Positions 1 to 6,409 of a DNA stretch of 7,148 nucleotides are shown here, one piece after another (the first letter of the stretch is position 1; the number at the start of each line of letters is the position of its first letter). The notes beneath the pieces are model-generated. The model did no database searches. It saw only the letters and a list, made by a program, of their open reading frames with translations, and was not told the origin of the DNA. The stretch is from Treponema sp. (GTDB lineage Bacteria > Spirochaetota > Spirochaetia > Treponematales > Breznakiellaceae). The stretch is taken from assembly GCA_031255615.1 (NCBI GenBank), contig JAIRSD010000176.1, positions 1 to 7,148 on the forward strand. The letters are read 5' to 3'. Position numbers and translations under genes: made by a program.

Positions 1-1772
1 ACCGCGCAGATCAGCAGGGTGATGCCCGGCTCCACCCGGCCCTCCAGCACGGGAATCACCACCGCGGGGTTTTCTATATTGAGGTTCGGGGCGGGAAAAA
101 GCAGGGAACCTTTTCTTCCGCCGCCGGGATTTTCGGTTTTTTCGGGAAGCGGCGGCGCCAGATCCGCTATCCGGGAAGCGCCCCAGGGAAAGGCCGCCAA
201 GGCTTCCCCTTCGCTCTCCGCGGCCTTGGGGGCCGGCAGGGCGGGGGCCAGGGCTTCATAGCGCCGGAGGGCAAAACCCCCTTCCACGGTTTCCAGGCTC
301 CGGTCGCTTTGTATCCGGTGGATCCGTATATGCCAGGCGCCGAGGCTTACCAGGCTTGTGCTAATCTCCACGCCGGGCCAGGGCTTCCAAACGCTCCGGG
401 TCCAGTTCGATCCCGAAGCCCGGCCCTCCACCTGCCGGCGTTCCCGCCAGTAGCCGTCCCCGGCGGATACCATGAGCATAGAATCGCAGCCGGTTTTTTC
501 GATATTGTAGGCCCCCAGGGACACGCAAAAACCGAACCGGGCGGAATAGGCGAACTTGCCGTATTTCTGCGCCGGGTGGTTCATGTCAAAGGCCGGATAC
601 TGTCCCGGATTCAGAATCTGAACATCCTCCGGGGTACGGGTCACGATAAAACCGGGAACCGGATCGGCTTTTATTTCCGCTTCACCGCCGGGGATCTCCG
701 GCAGGGGCGCCTCCTTTGATCGCCAGAAGGGATGATCTTCCCCCAGGGCAAGAACCAAGTAGGCTTTAAGGCCCCAGTAAGGCGACCCCGGCGAGTTGTA
801 GGTATCGGCCATCAAAAGATTGGGATACCCGTAACCCACGCTGAGGATGCCGCCATTATCCAGAATGGGCCGGGAAAACCACCAGCGCAGGTGGCGGAGG
901 ATAAGGCCCTTGAGGACGCCCCAGGGCAGAATGTCCAGGCCCGCGAAGGCGCAGGCGGAAAACAGGGAAACCGCGGCAAAACGGTAGGTCAGGCTCCGGC
1001 CGTAAGGAACCACCGAACCGTCCTCCCGGAACCAGGACGCAAATTTCGGGGCAAAAAGCCGGGCCCGTTCAATATACCGGGCCGCTCGGTCCGGATCCCC
1101 GGCCCCGGCGAGCTTCGCGTAAAGGAGGCCGTAAAAATGAAAGCCCATGGGATTGTAAAGATCGTAGGCTCCCCCGGTTCCGTCCAGATACCAGCCCTCG
1201 CCCCGGTAACAGGATTCCACCAGATCAAAGGATTCTTGTTCCGCCTTTTCGTCCACCGGGAGTCCCAGTTTCCTGAAGGCGGCGCAGACCAGGATGCGGA
1301 AAAAATGCCAGTTATTGGCCGGCAGCTTCCGCTTTTCAATGGAGGAGAGCCAGACATACAGCCGCCGCTGTTCCTCCCGATCCAGGGAATCCCAAAAAAC
1401 GCCGCGGGCGATGATCAGCGTCAGGGCTATGGCGGCCATTTCCACCTGGTACTGATCCGAGTCCCCGCATTCTCCCCAATAAGCGGGGGAAGCGGGATCG
1501 ATTCCCTGTTTCAGAATCGAAAGAACCCTGTCCTGATCCAGGCAGCTTCCCCCGCCGGCAATCAGGGGGGCTATGCCCCAGAGGGTCCGGCTCCAGCCTT
1601 CCATGAGGGCGGTTCTTGGGGGGTAATGGGCCCCGGCGTCCCCCAGATGATAGCCCCCCGGTACAAGGTGTTTTTCCAGGGGGGCCAAGAGGCCGGCCAG
1701 GCTCCGTTCAAGATCGGAACGGTTCAGCAGGGGATTGGCGGCCGGGGGATTCAGGGGCTTTTCCTTACGCAT
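1..1772 (-). CDS. DUF2264-domain protein, putative sugar-active enzyme (3' end missing)
   Basis: I translated this frame by hand: it is open for 590 codons from ATG 1772 to the left edge, with no stop seen. The first 350 or so residues match the DUF2264 (PF10022) pattern: LMEGWSRTLWGIAPLIAGG (56-74), YWGECGDSDQYQVEMAAI (98-115), NNWHFFRIL (153-161), WYLDG (194-198), YDLYNPMGFHFYGLLYAK (203-220), GRSLTYRFA (258-266), LRHLRWW (292-298) and VGYGYPNLLMADTYNSPGSP (312-331). After about 355 a region rich in beta-like sequence begins, including HPAQKYGKFAYSARFG (399-414). This gives a helical toroid plus beta-domain layout like many polysaccharide lyases. There is no signal peptide. The reaction is not established from sequence; I recall some DUF2264 proteins being placed near glucuronidase family GH154 but cannot verify it here. 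The position after a lyase and GH88 suggests it acts on the same uronate glycan. Confidence 0.92.
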   Translation of the reverse strand, partial: MRKEKPLNPPAANPLLNRSDLERSLAGLLAPLEKHLVPGGYHLGDAGAHYPPRTALMEGWSRTLWGIAPLIAGGGSCLDQDRVLSILKQGIDPASPAYWGECGDSDQYQVEMAAIALTLIIARGVFWDSLDREEQRRLYVWLSSIEKRKLPANNWHFFRILVCAAFRKLGLPVDEKAEQESFDLVESCYRGEGWYLDGTGGAYDLYNPMGFHFYGLLYAKLAGAGDPDRAARYIERARLFAPKFASWFREDGSVVPYGRSLTYRFAAVSLFSACAFAGLDILPWGVLKGLILRHLRWWFSRPILDNGGILSVGYGYPNLLMADTYNSPGSPYWGLKAYLVLALGEDHPFWRSKEAPLPEIPGGEAEIKADPVPGFIVTRTPEDVQILNPGQYPAFDMNHPAQKYGKFAYSARFGFCVSLGAYNIEKTGCDSMLMVSAGDGYWRERRQVEGRASGSNWTRSVWKPWPGVEISTSLVSLGAWHIRIHRIQSDRSLETVEGGFALRRYEALAPALPAPKAAESEGEALAAFPWGASRIADLAPPLPEKTENPGGGRKGSLLFPAPNLNIENPAVVIPVLEGRVEPGITLLICA

Positions 1773-1778
1773 AAGCTT

Positions 1779-1783
1779 CCCTC
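1779..1783 (-). promoter_or_regulatory. Ribosome binding site for the DUF2264 gene, overlapping the GH88 stop
   Basis: GAGGG lies 6 nt before the ATG at 1772 and begins inside the TGA stop codon of GH88. It is moderately strong and fits translational coupling of the two genes. Confidence 0.65.
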
Positions 1784-2948
1784 ACCAATAGGGTTTCCAG
1801 GGCCGGAGGATTCGGACCAGGGCTTCCACATAAAAATAGTCCCCAAAGGCGGTACACTCGTCCACCCCGTTCCCCTGGGGTTTTCCGTAGACCCCGTGGA
1901 GGAGGATGCCGTCGGAAGCGGGTTTGGGGGCCGTGGTGTAGGAACGGGCCAGGGAGGCCATGATACGCAGGGCGGCGTTTTCAAAGGGCCGGCGTTCCGA
2001 ATCGGAAACCGGCAGGGCCCGGCTTAATTCCAAAAGGCCGCAGGCGCTTATGGCCGCGGCGGAACTGTCCCGCTCCTCCGGCCCCTGGGTGAAAAAAAGA
2101 TCCCAGTAGGCGATCAGATCATCGGGCAGGCGGTTCAAAAAATACCGGGCCAGGAAACGGGCCTTTTCCAAAAGTTCCGGGTTTCGGAGATAGCGGAAGG
2201 AAAGAACATTGCCGTAGATTCCCCAGGCCTGTCCCCGGGACCAGCAGGAGTCATCGGCATAACCCTGGGCCGTGCTGCCCCGGAGGGGGGCCCCGGTTTC
2301 GGTATCAAAATAATAGGTGTGATAGGTGGACCAGTTTTCCCGGATAAGATATTGGTTGGCCCTGTTAATATGCCGTTCCGCGGCCTCCCGGTAATGGGGG
2401 TTCCCCGTTTCTCCGGCGGCCCAGCACAGCAGGGGAAGATTCATGGCGCAGTCGATAATGATCCGGCCCCGCTGGGCGGGATCGTTCAGGTTGCCCCAGG
2501 CCTGAATAATACCGGCCCCCTCGTAATAACGGGAAAGGAGCAGATCCGCCGCTTTAAGGGCCGTGTCCCGGGCGGCCCGGTTCCCCGTAAGCCGCCAGGG
2601 GGCCACGCAGGCCAGGGTGTAGAGGAACCCCAAATCGTGGGTTTCCACGGCGATCCGCCGGTCCAGCCGGGCGCGGAAATCCGGGAGCCGGGCCTCGGCG
2701 GCAACGCGGAAAATTTCCTCCCCCGTGCTTTCCCAGGCCAGCCAGAGCATCCCCGGCCAAAACGAAGTGGTCCATTCGGTATTGTCGATTAACGGATACA
2801 CATTGTTAATACTGGCCGGGCCGGGGTATTGGTCTTTAAACCGGGGGATGTTTTGCCGTATTTTGTCCAGGGCAAAATTCAGGGCCCCTTGCCAAAAATC
2901 CGGGCCCGTTTCCGGGGGCGCGGAAAAAAGTTCCTCCCTTTTTATCAT
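1782..2948 (-). CDS. Unsaturated glucuronyl hydrolase, glycoside hydrolase family 88
   Basis: This 388-residue enzyme is predicted to remove the 4,5-unsaturated uronic acid from the non-reducing end of lyase products by hydrating the double bond. The length is normal for the family. Visible motifs, in order, are TSFWPGMLWLAWE (61-73), THDLGFLY (103-110), IIIDCAMNLPLLCWA (163-177), STYHTYYFD (207-215), YADDSCWSRGQAWGIYG (230-246), RDSSAAAI (293-300) and GDYFYVEAL (369-377). D105 and D166 line up with the two catalytic aspartates known in the Bacillus sp. GL1 enzyme (D88 and D149); the spacing of 61 residues is identical. No signal peptide is seen, which is usual for these cytoplasmic enzymes. 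GH105 is the closest alternative, but the HDLGF and ID-x-x-MNL motifs and the lyase neighbour favour GH88. The TGA stop is in the same frame as the next gene, three codons before its ATG. Confidence 0.95.
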   Translation of the reverse strand: MIKREELFSAPPETGPDFWQGALNFALDKIRQNIPRFKDQYPGPASINNVYPLIDNTEWTTSFWPGMLWLAWESTGEEIFRVAAEARLPDFRARLDRRIAVETHDLGFLYTLACVAPWRLTGNRAARDTALKAADLLLSRYYEGAGIIQAWGNLNDPAQRGRIIIDCAMNLPLLCWAAGETGNPHYREAAERHINRANQYLIRENWSTYHTYYFDTETGAPLRGSTAQGYADDSCWSRGQAWGIYGNVLSFRYLRNPELLEKARFLARYFLNRLPDDLIAYWDLFFTQGPEERDSSAAAISACGLLELSRALPVSDSERRPFENAALRIMASLARSYTTAPKPASDGILLHGVYGKPQGNGVDECTAFGDYFYVEALVRILRPWKPYW

Positions 2949-2955
2949 ACCGTAA

Positions 2956-2960
2956 CTCCT
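2956..2960 (-). promoter_or_regulatory. Ribosome binding site for the GH88 gene
   Basis: AGGAG lies 7 nt before the ATG at 2948, in the 22-nt gap after the lyase stop. This gap is the longest in the window. It is A+T-rich relative to the rest but too short for a promoter, and no hairpin is visible. Confidence 0.75.
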
Positions 2961-2970
2961 GTTTATAAAA

Positions 2971-4806
2971 CTAAGAAATATTGAACCGCAAGGATATTCC
3001 GCCGCTTCCGGGCGGCGCCGGATAATCTATCGTAAATACCTTCACATCCTTTCCCCCGTGATCCCGGTGTAATACTTCGCCAATCACCGGCCCTATGCCC
3101 TCGGGCCCCCTGATAAGGGAACGGGAACTTCCGGTATCGATATACACGACTCCCTCATCGGCCAGGGGCGCGGAGAGGCTCACAAACCGTTCAATCACCG
3201 GCAGGGGTTTCCCGGAAAAATCGAAAGTATCTTCTATCAAGAGGGAACCTTCCGCCGTGTCAAAAACAAAACGGCGTTTCAGGCTTTCCAGGCCCGGGAT
3301 ACGATAAGCGCCGGCCATGTCCAGGCTCAACTCGCCGATCCCCCCGGCGCCGGAAATACGGCAGTCCCGGGCGCGAAAATCCCGGCCCGCCTTTTGACCG
3401 GCCCCGTTTATCACCGGCACATTGTGGCTTTCCGAACAATTACAAAAAACCGTGTACCGTTTGTCGCTGAAATAATCCCTGGTATATTCCCCCGCCCCAA
3501 GATCGCAAAACACCATGACGCCTTTTTTGTAAAAAATAAAATTCCCCACGTCATTATGATTGTGGGGTTCATCGTTATGCCCCCCCTTGGCGGCGAAGCC
3601 GGTTTCATGGGCCCCGGCGCATAAAAGCCATTGGGCCTCCGGGAACATATCGCACCGGGGCCCCTCCGGCATCCGGGGAACATCTTTGCCGGTCCAGAGC
3701 AGATCCCGCAGGGCCGGGGCAAAACGGCCGCAGGGGTCTACGATGCCGCGTCCCCCGGAAACGCGGGCCTCGAAGGGATGGGAGGGTACGGACACCCCCT
3801 CCACGCGGCTTGCCAGGTATGAACTTAAACCCGGCCGGAACATATCGCCGCCGCTGGCATCGGAAAAATTCAGCGCCCCGCCGCCGGGAAAATAAGCGTA
3901 CTGCTGAAAACGGGCGATGGCGGCAAAACCATCTTCCTGCAAAAGATCGATCTTCCCCCCGGTCCGGTGAAAAAGCAGATCCGCGAAGGCAGCATAAAAA
4001 CTCATTCCGTAGGTCCAGTAGGAAAGCCCCTCGGCGCAGGCGCCGTCGGAATAAAAGCCGCCGATAAAACGCCTGAAGACCGGCGCCAGTCTGAGAAGGA
4101 TTCCCCCCAGGAGCAGATCGTCTTTTATAAGATACATGGCCGCCCCGGCCAAACTTCCGGCGCAGACCGCGCACCAGTTATTGTCCATCAGTTCCCAGTT
4201 CCACAGTTCCCCGCGTTCCGTATAGCTCCGTAAAACCCGGCGGCGGATTTCTTCCCGGGCCCGGCTTATCAGCGCGGGGGACAGTTGATCCTCCAGCATG
4301 GCGCAGCATTCGGCCAGGGCAAAACCGGTTTCACAGGCAAAAAGATCCAGCCGCGCCGTATTATCCGTCCGACGGTTCCCGGCGGCGGGGACAAGGGAAG
4401 TCCCGTCCATGTGGGCCGGAAGGCACCAGGAATATTCATCGCAGAGGGCCCAGATGGTATCTTCCAGGGGAGCGGGGTCCTCCCCGGTTTTATCGAGCCA
4501 GAGGGAAAGGCTTTGCGCCAGGAGACGTTTCCGCCGCTCAAAATACCGGGACTCAAATTCGCCGCGGTCTCCCCGGGTGTCAAATAATTTAAACGCGCTG
4601 AAAGGCAGAACCGCCAGTTCCTGTTGGGAGAAAATTTTATTTTGATCCTTTAAGTATCCGGTAAAGGATGAGAGGAAGGGATCGTTCCTGATGGCGTCAG
4701 GGGTTTTTCCCCCGCATATTTTTTTGAACAGCGCGGAACCGGCAGCGCCGGCGGCGCTTCCATACCGCAAACCGTCGTACAAAACCGCCGCGTCCGGTTC
4801 CGTCAT
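2971..4806 (-). CDS. Heparinase II/III-family polysaccharide lyase, probably cytoplasmic
   Basis: This 611-residue protein is predicted to cleave uronic-acid glycans by beta-elimination, giving products with a 4,5-unsaturated uronate. The N-terminal half (about 1-380) is a helical toroid-like region with NNWCAVCAGS (209-218) and YSDGACAEGLSYWTYG (252-267), where Y266 is the best candidate catalytic tyrosine. The C-terminal half carries the heparinase II/III-type segment GGHNDEPHNHNDVGNF (408-423), a following aspartate (D435) and SHNVPV (460-465). Members of the family use such His/Asp residues for metal or substrate binding. There is no N-terminal signal peptide, and the chain holds 15 cysteines, both suggesting the cytoplasm. 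The start at ATG 4806 follows GGAGGA and comes 1 nt after the regulator's stop. GH88 follows after 22 nt and would remove the unsaturated sugar this enzyme makes. Which lyase family and substrate (heparan, chondroitin, alginate-like or other) cannot be told by eye. Confidence 0.9.
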   Translation of the reverse strand: MTEPDAAVLYDGLRYGSAAGAAGSALFKKICGGKTPDAIRNDPFLSSFTGYLKDQNKIFSQQELAVLPFSAFKLFDTRGDRGEFESRYFERRKRLLAQSLSLWLDKTGEDPAPLEDTIWALCDEYSWCLPAHMDGTSLVPAAGNRRTDNTARLDLFACETGFALAECCAMLEDQLSPALISRAREEIRRRVLRSYTERGELWNWELMDNNWCAVCAGSLAGAAMYLIKDDLLLGGILLRLAPVFRRFIGGFYSDGACAEGLSYWTYGMSFYAAFADLLFHRTGGKIDLLQEDGFAAIARFQQYAYFPGGGALNFSDASGGDMFRPGLSSYLASRVEGVSVPSHPFEARVSGGRGIVDPCGRFAPALRDLLWTGKDVPRMPEGPRCDMFPEAQWLLCAGAHETGFAAKGGHNDEPHNHNDVGNFIFYKKGVMVFCDLGAGEYTRDYFSDKRYTVFCNCSESHNVPVINGAGQKAGRDFRARDCRISGAGGIGELSLDMAGAYRIPGLESLKRRFVFDTAEGSLLIEDTFDFSGKPLPVIERFVSLSAPLADEGVVYIDTGSSRSLIRGPEGIGPVIGEVLHRDHGGKDVKVFTIDYPAPPGSGGISLRFNIS

Positions 4807-4807
4807 G

Positions 4808-6409
4808 TTAATTTTCCTCCAATCGGTGTACAAATTCCCGGGGCGAAGATCCGGTTACTTTTTTAAAAACCTTGCTGAAATAAAACGCGCTTTCAAAACC
4901 CAGCCGGGCAGCGATTTCATACACCGGGCCTTCGCCCCGGGCCAGCATTTCCCGGGCGGCGTTTATCCGCTCGGCGGTAATAAATTCCACAAAACCCCCG
5001 CCGCCGTATTTGGTAAAAAGCTGGCTTAAATAGTTGGGACTGTAGTTAAACACCGCCGCCACTTCGTGGAGTGAAAGCCGCTTTCCCAAGTTTTGGCGGA
5101 TATAGTCCCGCACGCCGGCGACCAGCTGTTCTTTATAGTTATGCCGCTGGGACAAAAGCAGTTCCCCGCAGCGGTCCCGGAATTTCAGAATCCAGGCCAC
5201 CAGGGGCCCGGTAGAATTCATCCGGTAAATGCTCCGGTATCCCTCCGGGTCTTCGGCAAAAATCTGTTCCACCGTCCGCTCGCCGTCGGGGAGGAGGGAA
5301 ATGGCCATATATAAAATATTACAGGCCGCATCCATGGCCTCTGTCCGCAGTTCGGGCCGGTTTTCAAAATACCCCGCGATTTCCGTCAGCGCTTCATGGA
5401 GGGCCCCGGCGTCCAGTTCCTCAAAGGCCCGGCGTATGCCGGGACGGACCCGGGAAAACTCAAAACCGCCGTCTTTGTCTTCCCGCCGGGGTTCAAAAAA
5501 CCGGAGGGGATCTTCCCGCGAAGTTTCCCGGAATGCCCGGCGGGCGGAAAGGTAACTTTCTTCCAGCAGCAGGGGATCGTTCACCGTCATACCCGCGGCC
5601 ATGCGGATAAAAACGCTGAAATAATCATGCACCAGATCGATGGTATGCCGCAGCGCCTCCTCCAGCAGGTTCCGCTGGGCCCGGGGATCGGCGCTTTCAA
5701 AACAAAACGTTATGGTAAAATGCCGGGTATCAAGAACGGTAAGATAACAGGGATGCGTTTTTTCCATGGTTTCCCGGATCATCTGGATACTGCTGGTATA
5801 AAGGGCAAGGCCCTTATCATCAGAAGGGAGGCTGCCACCGGCTTCCACTTCGCCGGTTACCGCAACAAAACCGGGGTAAGAAAAATCGAGCCCCAATTCA
5901 TCTTTCTGGGCCAGGTACTGTTCTTTGCTTTCAAATAAATTATTGTAAAGCCGGAGAAAAAATTTTTCCCGCAGTCCCAGCATGGCGCTCCGGGGCCCGG
6001 AAACAGCGGGGCCTTCCACTTTACGAACCAGTTCCAGGGTCGAGAGGGCTTTGGAAACCGATGCCGCCAGGGCTTCGGGGGTCAATTCCAGTTTGACCAG
6101 GTAATCCACCGCCTGTACCCCGATGGCCCTGCGGACAAAACCGAAGTCCTCAAAACTGGTAAGGATGATAAAGAGGGGAATTTTACCGTAACGGCCGGCG
6201 CATTCTTCCGCCAGCTCAAGCCCTGTTTTCAGGGGCATCTTGATATCGGTGATAACAATATCGGGCCTTTGGGCCGCTATCATTTCCGCGGCCTGCTGAC
6301 CGTTCCGGGCGGTGCCGATAATTTCAATGCCGTAATCTTCCCACTTCAGCATGGACCGCAGGCCGACGCATACCAGCGGTTCGTCATCGGCAATGAGCAG
6401 CCTAATCAC
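4808..6409 (-). CDS. Response regulator with REC and AraC-type DNA-binding domains, YesN-like
   Basis: This 533-residue cytoplasmic transcription factor is the likely partner of the adjacent kinase. The receiver domain (about 1-120) has the acidic pair D8-D9, phosphoacceptor D55 in IVITDIKMP, the T84-S85 switch and K106. The central 300 or so residues are a long regulatory or dimerisation segment typical of YesN-type regulators; I see no known catalytic motif there. The C-terminal AraC HTH domain (about 425-533) has two helix-turn-helix units, LSLHEVAAVFNYSPNYLSQL near 445 and VYEIAARLGFESAFYFSKVF near 496, and ends with the usual SSPREF signature. The start is GTG, giving MIRLLIADDEP, the normal beginning of this family, and it overlaps the kinase stop by 8 nt. 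K106 is followed by Leu-Glu instead of the usual proline. Since the lyase gene follows after 1 nt, the regulator probably controls its own operon. That is inference; I found no operator. Confidence 0.97.
   Translation of the reverse strand: MIRLLIADDEPLVCVGLRSMLKWEDYGIEIIGTARNGQQAAEMIAAQRPDIVITDIKMPLKTGLELAEECAGRYGKIPLFIILTSFEDFGFVRRAIGVQAVDYLVKLELTPEALAASVSKALSTLELVRKVEGPAVSGPRSAMLGLREKFFLRLYNNLFESKEQYLAQKDELGLDFSYPGFVAVTGEVEAGGSLPSDDKGLALYTSSIQMIRETMEKTHPCYLTVLDTRHFTITFCFESADPRAQRNLLEEALRHTIDLVHDYFSVFIRMAAGMTVNDPLLLEESYLSARRAFRETSREDPLRFFEPRREDKDGGFEFSRVRPGIRRAFEELDAGALHEALTEIAGYFENRPELRTEAMDAACNILYMAISLLPDGERTVEQIFAEDPEGYRSIYRMNSTGPLVAWILKFRDRCGELLLSQRHNYKEQLVAGVRDYIRQNLGKRLSLHEVAAVFNYSPNYLSQLFTKYGGGGFVEFITAERINAAREMLARGEGPVYEIAARLGFESAFYFSKVFKKVTGSSPREFVHRLEEN
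4815..4820 (-). promoter_or_regulatory. Ribosome binding site that sets the start of the lyase gene
   Basis: GGAGGA on the minus strand lies 8 nt before the ATG at 4806 and sits within the last codons of the response regulator. The longer in-frame reading begins at a TTG (4833) with no purine-rich sequence before it. In that reading this strong site would fall inside the coding region. The ATG at 4806 is therefore preferred. Confidence 0.85.

Noticed and set aside
732..2027. A 431-codon open frame on the plus strand covering much of DUF2264 and the end of GH88
   Set aside because: It is exactly codon-aligned and antisense to both genes, which share one frame. It stays open only because TTA, CTA and TCA codons are scarce in the real genes. 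The translation is Gly/Pro/Gln-rich with no recognisable domain, and both minus-strand genes have clear families.
2092..2098. A run of seven T on the coding strand of GH88, a possible slippage or frameshift site
   Set aside because: It encodes consecutive phenylalanines in a conserved-looking stretch and the frame is intact on both sides; nothing shows a programmed shift.
2319..2792. A 157-codon plus-strand open frame inside GH88
   Set aside because: It is antisense to a gene whose catalytic motifs are intact, and its composition (Gly, Pro and Arg-rich) is that of a shadow frame.
2949..2970. The only sizeable gap, considered as an internal promoter or terminator
   Set aside because: At 22 nt it holds just the AGGAG site and A/T-rich bases; there is no inverted repeat and no room for -35 and -10 boxes.
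3605..4174. A 189-codon minus-strand frame within the lyase gene
   Set aside because: It is an alternate frame of the lyase, extremely Arg/Gly-rich and with no domain, while the lyase frame carries all the conserved motifs.
5396..5938. A 180-codon plus-strand frame within the response regulator
   Set aside because: It is antisense to the well-supported regulator and shows no family resemblance.
5956..5968. A short A6T5 near-palindrome that might be an operator or curved DNA site
   Set aside because: It encodes Glu-Lys-Phe-Phe in the regulator and is explained by AAA and TTT codon use; no second copy was noticed near any start.
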